DNA from: Brenneria bubanii | GTDB taxonomy: Bacteria; Pseudomonadota; Gammaproteobacteria; Enterobacterales; Enterobacteriaceae | Length of the DNA stretch: 64,000 bases | Assembly: GCF_022378355.1 (NCBI RefSeq) | Contig: NZ_JAKMAJ010000012.1 | Coordinates: forward strand, 87,660-151,659 | Direction of reading: 5' to 3' | Shown: piece by piece, positions 46,596 through 60,170 of the stretch | Layout: every line of letters begins with the position of its first letter | Numbering within the stretch: position 1 is the first letter of the stretch | Position numbers and translations under genes: made by a program | Notes under the pieces: generated by a model | Database searches by the model: none | What the model was told of the DNA's origin: nothing | What the model saw: the letters and a program-made list of their open reading frames with translations, nothing else

Positions 46596-47531
46596 ATGGC
46601 ACACAAAATTTGGGTGATGGGTGACGCCGTAGTCGATCTCATTCCGGAAGACGCAGAACGTTATCTCAAATGTCCAGGCGGCGCCCCCGCCAATGTGGCG
46701 GTAGGTATAGCCAGGCTGGAAGGACAGAGCGCCTTCATCGGCCGCGTCGGCGACGATGTCTTCGGTCATTTTCTGCGCGACGTGCTGAACCGGGAACAGG
46801 TCGATACGCATTATATGATTGGGGACAACGCCCATCGGACTTCCACCGTGGTGGTCAGCCTTGACCAACATGGCGAACGTTCGTTTACCTTTATGGTTCG
46901 CCCCAGTGCCGATCTCTTTATACAACCCGGCGACCTGCCCGAGTTCAAGAAAGGCGAATGGCTGCACCTCTGTTCCATTGCGTTATCTCAGGATCCTTCG
47001 CGCAGCACTGCCTTTGAAGCAATGCGCCGCATCAAGGCCGTCAACGGCTGGGTCAGCTTCGATCCCAATATCCGCGAGGATCTCTGGTCCAGCGAACAGA
47101 CGTTGAAAACATGTCTCGATCAGGCGTTGACGCTGGCGGATGTCGTCAAACTCTCACGCGAAGAGCTGGCTTTTCTCAGTACCACCGACGATGTGGAACA
47201 GGGAATTGAAGAGCTGATGCAACGCTACCCGATTAAATTGCTGTTAGTGACCATGGGCAGCGAAGGCGTGTGGCTGCGCGACCGCCAGCAGCGCCAGCAT
47301 TTCCCGGCGCCTTACGTCACGCCGGTCGACACCACCGGCGCGGGCGACGCCTTTGTTGCCGGTTTATTGCAGGGTCTGGCCGAATATGACGACCTATCTC
47401 AGCCAGTCACCTGGGATAAAGTGATCGAACAGGCGCAATTGTGCGGCGCATTGGCGACGACGGCGAAAGGCGCCATGACAGCTCTGCCTCTTGCTCAACA
47501 ACTCAACGCTACCTCGCTGGCCAGACCTTAA
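46596..47531 (+). CDS. scrK: Fructokinase of the sucrose regulon
   Basis: A 311-residue PfkB/ribokinase-family kinase that phosphorylates the fructose released from sucrose-6-phosphate. Seen are KIWVMGDAVVDLIPE at the start, CPGGAPANVAVGIARL, and the ATP/active-site motif DTTGAGDAFVAGLLQG with the catalytic Asp. ATG 46596 is preceded by GATAAGAGTAA. It is transcribed in the same direction as scrYAB, separated from them by 188 bp containing another operator, as in Klebsiella and pUR400. Confidence 0.95.
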   Translation: MAHKIWVMGDAVVDLIPEDAERYLKCPGGAPANVAVGIARLEGQSAFIGRVGDDVFGHFLRDVLNREQVDTHYMIGDNAHRTSTVVVSLDQHGERSFTFMVRPSADLFIQPGDLPEFKKGEWLHLCSIALSQDPSRSTAFEAMRRIKAVNGWVSFDPNIREDLWSSEQTLKTCLDQALTLADVVKLSREELAFLSTTDDVEQGIEELMQRYPIKLLLVTMGSEGVWLRDRQQRQHFPAPYVTPVDTTGAGDAFVAGLLQGLAEYDDLSQPVTWDKVIEQAQLCGALATTAKGAMTALPLAQQLNATSLARP

Positions 47532-47565
47532 CCTCAACGGTCATGCCGGCTTACAAGACTTGTTT

Positions 47566-47581
47566 TGTAGCCAGGATCACA
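47566..47581 (+). promoter_or_regulatory. Candidate CRP site before scrY
   Basis: TGTAGCCAGGATCACA resembles TGTGA-N6-TCACA with a perfect right half and two mismatches in the left. cAMP-CRP activation of scrYAB is known for related regulons. It lies in the scrK-scrY gap, 154 bases before scrY. Confidence 0.42.
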
Positions 47582-47644
47582 CTTACAGAAACAGGTTGGT
47601 AAAGTTCCTTGCCAACCTGACCTCCCCCCCTTATTTTCCCTTCG

Positions 47645-49252
<1,608 letters not shown>

Positions 49253-49268
49253 ACGCCACGCTCAATAA

Positions 49269-49301
49269 GCGCCGGTTATCTGGTTCCCGGATAACCGGCG
49301 C
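49269..49301 (+). other. Strong intercistronic hairpin between scrY and scrA
   Basis: A 12-bp perfect arm GCGCCGGTTATC pairs with GATAACCGGCGC around a 9-base loop, 17 bases after the scrY stop. No T-run follows, so it is better seen as an RNA-stability element or partial processing stop that would let the porin be made in excess of the PTS permease. This role is inferred. Confidence 0.72.
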
Positions 49302-49339
49302 GGTGGATACCTCATAATCAATAATAACCGAGGAATAAA

Positions 49340-50710
49340 ATGGATATTAACGCCACAGCGACTGCCCTGATCCCCCTGTTGGGCGGAAAGAAAAATATCG
49401 CCAGTGCCGCCCACTGCGCCACCCGTCTGCGGCTGGTGCTGAACGACGATAGCCTGGCCGATAAAAAAGCGATTGAGAATGTTGAAGGAGTCAAAGGCTG
49501 CTTTCACAATGCCGGGCAGATACAGATAATTTTCGGCACCGGGTTGGTGAATAAGGTTTACGCCGAATTCATCAAGGTCGCCGGCATCAGTGAATCCAGC
49601 AAGTCAGAAGCCGCCACGCTGGCCGCGCAGAAATTAAACCCGCTGCAGCGTCTGGCCCGTTTGCTATCGAATATCTTTGTCCCCATCATTCCGGCTATCG
49701 TGGCGTCCGGCCTGCTGATGGGGCTGCTCGGCTTGATCAAAACCTACGGCTGGGCCGATTCCGGCAGCGCGATTTTCATCATGCTGGACATGTTCAGTTC
49801 CTCCGCCTTTATCATTTTGCCTATTCTCATCGGCTTCACCGCCGCACGGGAATTTGGCGGTAATCCATATCTGGGCGCTACGCTGGGCGGCATCCTTACC
49901 CATCCCGCGCTCACCAATGCCTGGGGCGTTGCCGGCGGCTTCCAGACCATGAATCTGTTCGGCCTGGATATCGCCATGGTGGGCTATCAGGGCACGGTAT
50001 TTCCGGTGCTGCTGGCCGTCTGGTTTATGAGTATGGTGGAAAAACGCCTGCGCAAGCTGGTTCCCGACGCCTTAGACATCATCATTACGCCATTCCTGAC
50101 CGTGGTCATCTCCGGCTTTATCGCCTTACTGATCATCGGCCCGGCGGGGCGGATGCTCGGCGACGGTATCTCCCTGGTGCTGAGTACGTTGATCACACAC
50201 GCCGGCTGGCTGGCCGGACTGTTGTTCGGCGGCCTCTATTCGGCGATTGTCATCACCGGCGTACACCACAGCTTTCATGCCATTGAGGCCGGGCTATTGG
50301 GTAACCCGGCTATCGGCGTTAACTTCCTGTTGCCGATCTGGGCGATGGCCAACATCGCCCAGGGCGGCGCCTGCCTGGCGGTGTACTTCAAAACCAGGGA
50401 TGTGAAGATTAAAGCCATTGTTATTCCGTCGTCATTTTCTGCGCTACTCGGCATCACCGAAGCGGCCATTTTTGGTATCAATCTGCGCTTTGTGAAACCT
50501 TTTCTGGCGGCGCTGGCCGGCGGCGCACTCGGCGGCGCATGGGTGGTATTCAATCATGTCAACATGACGGCGGTGGGATTGACCGGCCTTCCGGGGCTGG
50601 CGATTGTCCAAGCCGGTTCGATGCTTAACTACCTGGTCGGTATGATCATCGCCTTTGGCACGGCCTTTATCATTTCATTACTGCTGAAATATAAAACGGA
50701 TAGCGAATAA
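49340..50710 (+). CDS. scrA: PTS sucrose permease, EIIBC component
   Basis: A 456-residue PTS permease that imports sucrose and phosphorylates it to sucrose-6-phosphate. The N-terminal IIB domain has the phosphorylated Cys26 in NIASAAHCATRLRLVLNDD, and the IIC domain has about ten helices with SGLLMGLLGLIKTYG and the IIC GITEAAIFGINLRF motif near residue 375. IIA is not encoded, as in other ScrA proteins that use the glucose IIA. ATG 49340 follows GAGGAATAA. It is followed by scrB with a 1-base stop/start overlap (TAATG). Confidence 0.96.
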   Translation: MDINATATALIPLLGGKKNIASAAHCATRLRLVLNDDSLADKKAIENVEGVKGCFHNAGQIQIIFGTGLVNKVYAEFIKVAGISESSKSEAATLAAQKLNPLQRLARLLSNIFVPIIPAIVASGLLMGLLGLIKTYGWADSGSAIFIMLDMFSSSAFIILPILIGFTAAREFGGNPYLGATLGGILTHPALTNAWGVAGGFQTMNLFGLDIAMVGYQGTVFPVLLAVWFMSMVEKRLRKLVPDALDIIITPFLTVVISGFIALLIIGPAGRMLGDGISLVLSTLITHAGWLAGLLFGGLYSAIVITGVHHSFHAIEAGLLGNPAIGVNFLLPIWAMANIAQGGACLAVYFKTRDVKIKAIVIPSSFSALLGITEAAIFGINLRFVKPFLAALAGGALGGAWVVFNHVNMTAVGLTGLPGLAIVQAGSMLNYLVGMIIAFGTAFIISLLLKYKTDSE

Positions 50711-52119
50711 TGATGGAAACCCACTTGTTAAAGCGCATGGTCCACGCACTGGTGTCTAACCAGTCCCGTATCGGCGACGATCCTCACCGTCCGCTTTGGC
50801 ATTTATCGCCAAGCGTGGGGTTACTCAATGATCCGAATGGATTTATCCATCATAACGGACGTTACCATCTGTTTTATCAGTGGAATCCTTTAGCCTGCGC
50901 CCACGGAGCCAAATTCTGGGGGCACTGGAGCTCCGCCAATCTGGTGCACTGGCGGCATGAGCCCGTGGCGCTGGTACCCAGCGAGCATTATGAAACGCAC
51001 GGATGTTACTCCGGCTCCGCCGTGGTTGATGACGGCGCCATCGTCCTGATTTACACCGGCAATGTGAAATATGACGACGGCTCACGCACCGCATTCCAAT
51101 GTCTGGCCCGAGAAAACGCCGCCGGCGAATACGACAAGCTGGGACCGGTGCTGGATCTGCCGCCAGGCTATACCGGGCACGTCCGTGACCCGAAGGTATG
51201 GCGGCATGACGCGCACTGGTACATGGTGCTGGGCGCACAGGATAAACAGCGACAGGGCAAGGTATTGCTGTTTCGCTCAGGCGATTTACGCCATTGGGAT
51301 AACATCGCCGAGATTGCCGGTTCGCGGCTCGGCGGCCTGGGCGATTTTGGTTACATGTGGGAATGTCCGGATCTCTTCCGGCTGAACCAACAGGAGGTGC
51401 TAATCTGCTGTCCGCAAGGCATCCCCGCCGAAGGAGAGCGCTATCTGAACACTTTTCAGGCGGGATATTTTGTTGGGACGCTGGATTATCAACGCGGTCA
51501 TTACCAGCATAACTGCTTCAGTGAACTGGATCTGGGCTTTGAATTTTATGCTCCGCAGACCACGGAAAGCGAGGATGGACGGCGCTTGATGTTTGGCTGG
51601 ATGTCCATGCCTGATGAGAACGAATTTTTTGATCCCACCATCGAGCAGGGATGGCTTCATACCATGACCTGCCCGCGGGAGCTGACGCTGCGCGCCGACA
51701 AGCTGTATCAGCATCCGGTTCGCGAGTTACAACAATTACGCACCCGGCACTACACATGGCAAGGCGTCGCCAGCGATGCGCCTCAGCTCCCGGTAAACAG
51801 CGCCGAAGTCATTCTCGCCTCTCAGGGAGAGTTTCAGCTTGATATCGCATCGCAGCTGGTTGTTTGCTGGGACGGCGAACGTCTGGTTCTAAGCCGGCGC
51901 AACCGGCGTACCGGCGAAGTGGAGCACCGCTACTGGCGCGGAGAACTACGCCAGCTGCAGATCTTGTTCGACCGTTCAAGCATCGAGATTTTTATCAATG
52001 ACGGCGTAGCGACGATGTCCGCCAATTGTTTCCCGGACGGAGACGCCACCCTTTCTTTCAGCGGTACAGGGCGATTGGCATTGCAGCACTGGCTGTTGGC
52101 GCCATGCATGATAGAATAA
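50710..52119 (+). CDS. scrB: Sucrose-6-phosphate hydrolase
   Basis: A 469-residue GH32 invertase that cleaves sucrose-6-phosphate to glucose-6-phosphate and fructose. Catalytic residues are visible: Asp nucleophile in GLLNDPNGFIHHN (about residue 41), Asp stabiliser in HVRDPKVW (about 161), and acid/base Glu in WECPDLFRLN (about 218), with the FYQWNPLACAHGAKFWGHW block. It starts by overlapping the scrA stop and so is coupled to it. The C-terminal beta-sandwich ends FSGTGRLALQHW. It is cytosolic. Confidence 0.97.
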   Translation: MMETHLLKRMVHALVSNQSRIGDDPHRPLWHLSPSVGLLNDPNGFIHHNGRYHLFYQWNPLACAHGAKFWGHWSSANLVHWRHEPVALVPSEHYETHGCYSGSAVVDDGAIVLIYTGNVKYDDGSRTAFQCLARENAAGEYDKLGPVLDLPPGYTGHVRDPKVWRHDAHWYMVLGAQDKQRQGKVLLFRSGDLRHWDNIAEIAGSRLGGLGDFGYMWECPDLFRLNQQEVLICCPQGIPAEGERYLNTFQAGYFVGTLDYQRGHYQHNCFSELDLGFEFYAPQTTESEDGRRLMFGWMSMPDENEFFDPTIEQGWLHTMTCPRELTLRADKLYQHPVRELQQLRTRHYTWQGVASDAPQLPVNSAEVILASQGEFQLDIASQLVVCWDGERLVLSRRNRRTGEVEHRYWRGELRQLQILFDRSSIEIFINDGVATMSANCFPDGDATLSFSGTGRLALQHWLLAPCMIE

Positions 52120-52153
52120 CATCCCTTTTCTCTGACGGCAGAGAGTTCAAGCG

Positions 52154-53176
52154 GTGAAACAGACTAAACGCGTAACAATCAGTGATATTGCCGCACTCTC
52201 GGGGGTATCGAAATCCACGGCCAGCGTGGTGCTCAATGGTCGTAGTAAGGAATTCCGCGTTTCTGATACCACCCGCGACCGCATTCTGGCCATCGCCCAC
52301 GAACAGCGTTATCAGCCCAGCATCCATGCCCGCTCTCTGCGTTCATCCCGCAGCAATACGCTGGGCCTGGTAGTGCCGGAAATGACCAACTATGGTTTCG
52401 CCATTATCTCGCGTGATTTGGAAATGCTGTGCCGCGAAGCGGGGTTACAGCTGCTGATCGCCTGTACGGATGAAAATCCCAGTCAGGAGATGATGGCGGT
52501 CAACAGCCTGATACAGCGTCAGGTTGACGGGATCATCGTGGCATCCAGCATGCTCAGCGACATCGAATACCAGAAAATCAATCAGCAACTGCCCGTCGTG
52601 CAATTTGACCGGGTGATTGGTGAATCCGAATTGCCATTGGTGATGACGGAGTCGATAGCGTCAACGGCTGAACTTGTCGAGCGCGTCGCTCGTCGGCACC
52701 CGGATGAGTTTTATTTCATCGGCGGACAATCACGTATCTCCGCGACCCGTGACCGGCTGACCGGCTTCCAGTCAGGGTTGCAGCGCGCCGGTATTGAATG
52801 CCGCCCTGAATGGATTATTCATGGTAATTATCATCCCGGTTCAGGCTATGAAATGTTCGCCCGGCTCTGCGCCGAACTGGGACGGCCGCCTAAAGCGCTG
52901 TTTACCGCAGCCTGCGGCCTACTGGAAGGGGTTTTACGCTATCTGAGCCAGCATAATCTGATGGAAAGCGATATCCATCTATGCAGCTTTGACGATCACT
53001 ATCTATTTGATTGTTTGCCGCTGAAGATTGACACCATCGCCCAGGATAGCGAACGTCTGGCGGGGAACAGCTTTGAAATGATTACCACGTTGATCGAACA
53101 ACGCCCGTTGCAACAGGATAAGCGTTATCTTCCGCCGATGCATATCCGCTGGCGGCACCCAGACTCGCGCGAGTGA
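52154..53176 (+). CDS. scrR: Sucrose operon repressor ScrR
   Basis: A 340-residue LacI/GalR regulator. The helix-turn-helix [20 protein letters not shown] is followed by the [12 protein letters not shown] hinge and the periplasmic-binding-like effector domain ([42 protein letters not shown]), all close to E. coli/Klebsiella ScrR. The effector is fructose or fructose-1-phosphate in relatives. The start is GTG 52154, 35 bases after scrB, with AGAGTTCAAGCG before it, suggesting weak initiation. It closes the scr block and ends convergent to exbD. Confidence 0.95.
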   Translation: MKQTKRVTISDIAALSGVSKSTASVVLNGRSKEFRVSDTTRDRILAIAHEQRYQPSIHARSLRSSRSNTLGLVVPEMTNYGFAIISRDLEMLCREAGLQLLIACTDENPSQEMMAVNSLIQRQVDGIIVASSMLSDIEYQKINQQLPVVQFDRVIGESELPLVMTESIASTAELVERVARRHPDEFYFIGGQSRISATRDRLTGFQSGLQRAGIECRPEWIIHGNYHPGSGYEMFARLCAELGRPPKALFTAACGLLEGVLRYLSQHNLMESDIHLCSFDDHYLFDCLPLKIDTIAQDSERLAGNSFEMITTLIEQRPLQQDKRYLPPMHIRWRHPDSRE

Positions 53177-53326
53177 CGTCCGGTACATCACCACGTCAAT
53201 ATCGGATGACGCTCACCGCATAAAGGCGGGCGTCATCGTCAATCGCGTATCAGTCTCCACCGTCCAGTCGCTCACCCAGCCAGGCACAGACAGACGTGAT
53301 GCAAATGGCAGACCAGCGATGTCTGG

Positions 53327-53749
53327 TTACCTGGCCGCCGACTCCGCGCCAACCAAACCGACCTTGAGATACCCGGCTTTGCGCAACGCATCCATCACGC
53401 TCATCATGGTTTCATAGTCCACGCTCTTATCCGCCTGGAAGAAGATGGTGGTTTCTTTATTGCCGCTGGTCGTTGCATCCAACGCCTGTGCCAGAGACTG
53501 TTGATTCACGACGTCATCGCCGACGTATAGCTGTTTGTCGGCCTTCACCGTCAGGTAGACCGGCTTTTCAGGACGAGGCTGAGGCGCGGCGGACGAAGCA
53601 GGCAGATCGACGCGTATATCAACGGTCGCCAGCGGCGCCGCGACCATAAAAATGATTAACAGCACCAACATGACATCAATAAACGGCGTCACGTTGATAT
53701 CATGCATTTCGCCATCATCATCGACATCATCATGAAAATGCATAGCCAT
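53327..53749 (-). CDS. exbD: Biopolymer transport protein ExbD
   Basis: A 140-residue inner-membrane protein of the ExbB-ExbD-TonB energy-coupling complex. It has one membrane helix with the essential Asp25 in FIDVMLVLLIIFMV and a periplasmic C-domain. The N-terminus HDDVDDDGEMHDINVTPF is very acidic. It lies 3 bases after exbB on the same transcript. Proton motive force through these proteins drives siderophore and vitamin B12 uptake at the outer membrane. Confidence 0.95.
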   Translation of the reverse strand: MAMHFHDDVDDDGEMHDINVTPFIDVMLVLLIIFMVAAPLATVDIRVDLPASSAAPQPRPEKPVYLTVKADKQLYVGDDVVNQQSLAQALDATTSGNKETTIFFQADKSVDYETMMSVMDALRKAGYLKVGLVGAESAAR

Positions 53750-53752
53750 GAC

Positions 53753-54793
53753 TCAACCCACCCGTAATTTCTGCGCCGACGAGGTATTGCGTGCGTTATT
53801 GCTGGCGGCGACATCGAGGTCGCGGCTCAACAACAGTAATATCTGGGCGGCGACATCCCCCACCAGGGCCTTATAACCGGCGATCCAGCGGGCGAATATG
53901 TTGTAGATCACCACGGCAGGGATGGCGGCCACCAAACCGATTGCCGTCGCCAGCAATGCTTCGGCGATACCCGGCGCGACAACGGCCAGGTTGGTGGTCT
54001 GCGTCTGCGCGATACCGATAAAGCTGTTCATGATGCCCCATACGGTACCAAACAGCCCGATGAACGGCGCCACCGCTCCCACCGTCGCCAGATAGCCATT
54101 ACCTCGTCCCATCAAGCGACCGGCCGCGGCGACACGGCGTTTTAGACGAAACGCGGCGCGCTCTTTAATGCCTTCATCATGATCGGAAAGCGCGGACAAT
54201 GACAATTCGCTCTGCGCGTCAGACAACAATTGTTGCGCCACGCTGCCCGTCTTGAATGAGCGAGCGAAATCTGCGGCGTCGTCCAGCGTTTTGGCCTGTT
54301 CCAGCGCCAGGTATTCGCTGCGCAGGCGGCGTTTGGCCCCCATCAGTTCGACGCTTTTACTGAAGAAAATCGCCCAAGTGACGACGGATGCCAACAGCAG
54401 GCCGATCATGACGGTTTTTACCACCAAATCAGCATGCTGATACATTCCCCAGAAAGAGAGATCTGTTCTCATCAGGTTATTCATACCCGGCGCCGCATTA
54501 GGCGGTAATGACAACGATGAACCCGGCGGCAAGGCTTCCTGCGCGACGGGCATCGGCGCGGCGGCGGAAGGCGCAACGGCAGCAGAGCCAGGCGCTGTCG
54601 GCGCGGTGGCTTGACCGGGATTTTCAGCGCCGGATAAGGGGGCGTTAGCGGGAGCCGCCAGCGCAGACCCGCCCAGACCCGCGCTCAACAGCAGGATAAC
54701 CAGCAGGTTGCGGGACAATACGCTAAATGCGCTACGTTTTTTTTGCCAGGTTGATGATACCTGTTGGGTAATGTTACTGACAGCCGTATTCAC
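53753..54793 (-). CDS. exbB: Biopolymer transport protein ExbB with N-terminal extension
   Basis: A 346-residue ExbB, about 100 residues longer than E. coli ExbB (244). The extra N-terminus has a signal-peptide-like hydrophobic stretch (NLLVILLLSAGLGGSALAAP) and a Pro/Ala-rich linker, then the usual three-helix core with DLVVKTVMIGLLLASVVTWA, the KRR/RSEY basic segment and the TVGAVAPFIGLFGTVWGIMN helix followed by GIAEALLATAIGLVAAIPAV. Such extended ExbB proteins are common in non-E. coli gammaproteobacteria. A Fur box lies 76 bases upstream. The gene pair is inserted between scr and valS. Confidence 0.94.
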   Translation of the reverse strand: MNTAVSNITQQVSSTWQKKRSAFSVLSRNLLVILLLSAGLGGSALAAPANAPLSGAENPGQATAPTAPGSAAVAPSAAAPMPVAQEALPPGSSLSLPPNAAPGMNNLMRTDLSFWGMYQHADLVVKTVMIGLLLASVVTWAIFFSKSVELMGAKRRLRSEYLALEQAKTLDDAADFARSFKTGSVAQQLLSDAQSELSLSALSDHDEGIKERAAFRLKRRVAAAGRLMGRGNGYLATVGAVAPFIGLFGTVWGIMNSFIGIAQTQTTNLAVVAPGIAEALLATAIGLVAAIPAVVIYNIFARWIAGYKALVGDVAAQILLLLSRDLDVAASNNARNTSSAQKLRVG

Positions 54794-54868
54794 GCTGTGC
54801 CTCCACCGTTAATCCATCACAATGACACATTAAATCAGCCTGAAATGATATCAAACCCTGAATTAATT

Positions 54869-54887
54869 GATAGTCATTCTCATTATT
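54869..54887 (-). promoter_or_regulatory. Fur box upstream of exbBD
   Basis: The 19-bp site read on the plus strand as GATAGTCATTCTCATTATT matches 14 of 19 bases of the Fur consensus and has the GATA..CATTAT halves. It lies 76 bases upstream of the exbB start, in the normal position for iron repression of exbBD. Confidence 0.75.
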
Positions 54888-55064
54888 ATTTATACCCGAC
54901 TGCGTCTGTTTCCTGACCGAGGATACAACCTACAACAGGATTTTTTCAGAAAAATACGGATACAAGCGTCAAAAAATGTCTGGCAAGCCAAAAATAGAAG
55001 GCGACTGTCGCCGGGTGCGCACATGATTTGAACGCGGTTAAAGCAGGGCTCGCTGAATGAATAT

Positions 55065-55092
55065 TATGCCCGATATGGGGACATCGGGCATA
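55065..55092 (-). terminator. Hairpin after valS
   Basis: The 10-bp arms TATGCCCGAT and ATCGGGCATA enclose ATGGGGAC, 57 bases after the valS stop. The stem is flanked by AT-rich sequence (ATATT and ATTGC) but there is no long T-run. It probably ends valS-holC transcripts. The rest of 54794-55148 holds the exbB Fur box and no gene. Confidence 0.5.
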
Positions 55093-55148
55093 TTGCAACC
55101 GGCATCGGTGGCGAAACCATCACCGACGCCGGGACGCGTCACAGAAGG

Positions 55149-58004
55149 TTACAGCGCGGCGATGGTCGCCTGCTGCTCCAGCAGTTTCGATTTCGCCAGC
55201 GCATAGCCATCGAGTTTTTCGCGCTCTTTCGCGACCACGGCTTCCGGCGCTCGCGCCACAAAACCTTCGTTAGCCAGCTTACTTTCGATGCGACCGATTT
55301 CCGCTTCAATTTTGGCGACTTCTTTCGCCAGACGATCCAGCTCCGCGGCCTTGTCAATCAGACCCGCCATCGGAATCAGCAGCTCTGCGCCGTCAACCAG
55401 CTTGGCGACGGATACCGGGCCTTTATCGCCCGCCGGCAGCAGCGTAATGCTGTCCAGACGAGCCAACGTCTGAATAAAGCTGAGGTTCTCTTCAACCCGA
55501 CGCACCGCTTCAGGATTGGCATCGCGCAGCAGCAGCCCCAGCGGTTTGCCGGGGGCGATATTCATTTCCGCCCGGATATTACGCACCGCGATGATCGTCT
55601 GCTTGATCCATTCCAGATCGTTCAGCGCCTGCGTATCTTCCTGTTCCGCATGGTATTCAGGGAAAGGCTGCAACATGATCGTATCGGCAGCGATGCCTTT
55701 CAGCGTCTTCACCCTCTGCCAGATGGTTTCGGTGATAAATGGAATGATCGGGTGCGCAAGACGCAGCAGCGCTTCCAGCACCTCCACCAGCGTATGGCGC
55801 GTACCGCGCAACGCCGCTTCCGTGCCGCCGTTCATCACCGGCTTCGCCAGTTCCAGATACCAGTCGCAGAACTGATTCCAGGTGAACTCATACAGAATAT
55901 TGGCGGCGATATCGAAACGGTAGCTATCCAGCGCTTCACGGTACGCTTTCACCGTGCGGTTGAATTCCGCCAGGATCCAGCGATCGGCCAGAGAAAGCAC
56001 CATGTCGCCGCCCTGTTGTCCGCAATCCTGACCTTCGGTATTCATCAGCACGAAACGGCTGGCGTTCCACAGCTTGTTGCAGAAATTACGGTAGCCTTCC
56101 AGACGTTTCATATCCCAGTTGATGTCGCGCCCGGTGGAAGCCAGCGCCGCCAAAGTAAAGCGCAGCGCATCGGTACCGTGCGGCTCAATCCCGTTAGGGA
56201 ACTGTTTTTCGGTGCGCTTGCGAATTTTTTCCGCCAACTGGGGCTGCATCATGTTGCCGGTGCGTTTTTCCAGCAGCGCCTCGAGCGAAATGCCGTCCAC
56301 CATATCCAAGGGGTCAATGACGTTCCCTTTGGACTTCGACATCTTCTGGCCTTCTTCATCGCGGATCAGGCCCGTCATATAAACGGTGTGGAACGGCACC
56401 TGCGGTTTGCCGTTTTCATCCTTGATAAAGTGCATGGTCAGCATGATCATGCGGGCAATCCAGAAGAAAATAATGTCGAAACCGCTAACCATCACGCTGC
56501 TGGGATGGAAGGCTTTCAGTTCCGGCGTTTGTTCCGGCCAGCCCAACGTGGAGAAAGTCCACAGACCGGAAGAGAACCAGGTATCCAGCACGTCTTCGTC
56601 CTGATTCAACGCCACGTCGTCAGACAGATTATTTTCACGGCGCACTTCCGCTTCGTCACGACCGACGTAAACCTTGCCGCTGTTATCATACCAGGCCGGA
56701 ATACGGTGCCCCCACCACAGTTGACGAGAGATACACCAATCCTGAATATCGCGCATCCAGCTGAAGTACATATTTTCGTACTGTTTCGGTACGAACTGGA
56801 TTTCCCCCTGCTCTACCGCGTCAATCGCCACTTTCGCCAGCGGCGCGGTACGCACGTACCACTGATCGGTGAGCATCGGTTCAATCACTACGCCGCCGCG
56901 ATCGCCGTACGGCACGGTCAAATCATGCGCCTTGATCTCTTCCAGCAGCCCCAGTTCATCAAACGCCGCGACCACCGCCTTACGCGCGGCGAAGCGTTCC
57001 AGACCGCGGAAAGATGCCGGGATATCGCTGCTATAGACAGTACTGAGTTCGCCATTGGTATCAAAAACTTCGGCTTCCTGACGAATATCGCCGTCAAAAG
57101 TCAGAATATTGATCATCGGCAGCTGGTGACGCTTGCCGACCTCGTAGTCGTTAAAGTCGTGCGCTGGCGTGATCTTCACGCAGCCGGTGCCTTTTTCCAT
57201 ATCCGCATGTTCGTCGCCGACGATTTTGATGCGGCGGTTAACCAGCGGCAGAATGACCTCTTTGCCAATCAGGTCTTTATAACGCGGATCTTCCGGGTTT
57301 ACCGCCACGCCGGTATCGCCCAGCACGGTCTCGGGACGCGTGGTGGCGACGACCAGGTAATCTTTCCCCTCGGCGGTTCTCACGCCGTCGGCCAGCGCAT
57401 AACGCAGGTGCCACATGGAACCTTTGGATTCGCGGTTTTCCACTTCCAGATCGGAGATGGCGGTGCGCAGTTTCGGATCCCAGTTCACCAGGCGTTTGCC
57501 GCGGTAAATGAGATCCTCTTTATACAATCGGACAAACACCTCTTTCACCGCGTTGGACAAGCCTTCGTCCATGGTAAAACGCTCGCGCTCCCAGTCGACG
57601 GAGTTGCCCAGACGGCGCATCTGGCGAGTAATGGTGCCGCCGGATTCGGCTTTCCACTGCCAGATTTTGTCGATAAAGCCGGCGCGGCCATAGTCGTGTC
57701 GGGTTTTTCCCTCCTCCGCCGCGATCTTGCGCTCCACCACCATCTGGGTGGCGATACCCGCGTGGTCGCAGCCTGCCTGCCACAGCGTGTTTTTCCCCTG
57801 CATACGCTGATAGCGAATCATCGTATCCATAATGGTTTGCTGGAAAGCATGGCCCATATGCAAGCTGCCGGTGACGTTGGGCGGCGGGATCATAATACTG
57901 AAGCTTTCTTTGCTCACATCGCCGTTCGGCTTGAAGTAGCCCTGTTCTTCCCAGTGCTCGTAAAGAGGCTGCTCGATATCTTGCGGGTTATATTTCGTTT
58001 CCAT
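55149..58004 (-). CDS. valS: Valyl-tRNA synthetase
   Basis: A 951-residue class I synthetase, the same length as E. coli ValS. The HIGH-type motif is in [25 protein letters not shown] appears in [16 protein letters not shown], and the editing (CP1) domain includes [17 protein letters not shown]-terminal coiled coil binds tRNA ([20 protein letters not shown]). I start at ATG 58004 (METKYNPQD, as in E. coli), since the open frame upstream would need a TTG. holC lies directly upstream on the same strand with a 12-base gap. Confidence 0.98.
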   Translation of the reverse strand: METKYNPQDIEQPLYEHWEEQGYFKPNGDVSKESFSIMIPPPNVTGSLHMGHAFQQTIMDTMIRYQRMQGKNTLWQAGCDHAGIATQMVVERKIAAEEGKTRHDYGRAGFIDKIWQWKAESGGTITRQMRRLGNSVDWERERFTMDEGLSNAVKEVFVRLYKEDLIYRGKRLVNWDPKLRTAISDLEVENRESKGSMWHLRYALADGVRTAEGKDYLVVATTRPETVLGDTGVAVNPEDPRYKDLIGKEVILPLVNRRIKIVGDEHADMEKGTGCVKITPAHDFNDYEVGKRHQLPMINILTFDGDIRQEAEVFDTNGELSTVYSSDIPASFRGLERFAARKAVVAAFDELGLLEEIKAHDLTVPYGDRGGVVIEPMLTDQWYVRTAPLAKVAIDAVEQGEIQFVPKQYENMYFSWMRDIQDWCISRQLWWGHRIPAWYDNSGKVYVGRDEAEVRRENNLSDDVALNQDEDVLDTWFSSGLWTFSTLGWPEQTPELKAFHPSSVMVSGFDIIFFWIARMIMLTMHFIKDENGKPQVPFHTVYMTGLIRDEEGQKMSKSKGNVIDPLDMVDGISLEALLEKRTGNMMQPQLAEKIRKRTEKQFPNGIEPHGTDALRFTLAALASTGRDINWDMKRLEGYRNFCNKLWNASRFVLMNTEGQDCGQQGGDMVLSLADRWILAEFNRTVKAYREALDSYRFDIAANILYEFTWNQFCDWYLELAKPVMNGGTEAALRGTRHTLVEVLEALLRLAHPIIPFITETIWQRVKTLKGIAADTIMLQPFPEYHAEQEDTQALNDLEWIKQTIIAVRNIRAEMNIAPGKPLGLLLRDANPEAVRRVEENLSFIQTLARLDSITLLPAGDKGPVSVAKLVDGAELLIPMAGLIDKAAELDRLAKEVAKIEAEIGRIESKLANEGFVARAPEAVVAKEREKLDGYALAKSKLLEQQATIAAL

Positions 58005-58016
58005 TATGCTCAAAAT

Positions 58017-58466
58017 TCAGTGAGTTGGCGGCTTGGCCGTAGTCAATTGAAAGCCGACGCTGCGATAGGCTTTATAGCGGTCGCGCGCCAACTGTTTCAG
58101 GGATTCTTCGTAAGGGACAAAGTCTATCACTTCATGGAAAGCGGTGGCAAAATCTGCGAAATACGGCAGCAGGCTGATAAGCAGCTCGCGCGGAGCGTTT
58201 CCCCGCCGTTCAGGCCATGCCAGTTCGACCGGCGCACCCTGGCGCGGCCCTTCGCCGGCCAGGTTATGCGGCACGAACGAATGCGGATCGCGCCGCCACA
58301 GCGCTTCATCCAGACGGATAGCCTGCTGTTCGTTCTCACAGGCAATCAATACGCGTTTGCCCGCGCGCCAACGTTCCGCCGCCAGATCGCATGCCAGCGC
58401 CTCAAAGGCGCTGAGATCATCGCTTTTTCTGTCATGTTCGAGAAGATAGAACGTTGCGTTTTTCAT
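58017..58466 (-). CDS. holC: DNA polymerase III chi subunit
   Basis: A 149-residue clamp-loader accessory subunit that links the psi subunit to SSB. The N-terminal MKNATFYLLEHDR, then LAAERWRAGKRVLIACENEQ, SFVPHNLAGEGPRQGAPVEL and the C-terminal YEESLKQLARDRYKAYRSVG match E. coli HolC (147). ATG 58466 aligns with the E. coli start; a longer GTG-started frame adds ten residues. It lies upstream of valS on the same strand, as in E. coli. Confidence 0.94.
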   Translation of the reverse strand: MKNATFYLLEHDRKSDDLSAFEALACDLAAERWRAGKRVLIACENEQQAIRLDEALWRRDPHSFVPHNLAGEGPRQGAPVELAWPERRGNAPRELLISLLPYFADFATAFHEVIDFVPYEESLKQLARDRYKAYRSVGFQLTTAKPPTH

Positions 58467-58643
58467 TTTTACACTATTGATAAGGGTCGGAAACACCGGC
58501 CCGTTTATTCAGGTACGATTTATACTCGTCATGCTTCAAGTCGCATGTACGTTGGCTGCCCTCATTACTCGGCCCTTCCCTGAGCCTCGCCACATTTGGG
58601 GCCGCTGCAAGCAGCGTTCAAATCTGCGCCTGACGGATTGCCG

Positions 58644-60170
<1,527 letters not shown>

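Noticed and set aside
55650-58583. A 977-codon plus-strand open frame
   Set aside because: It is antisense to valS and holC, which have every expected motif. Its product has no family resemblance and is rich in residues expected from reading a GC-rich gene backwards.
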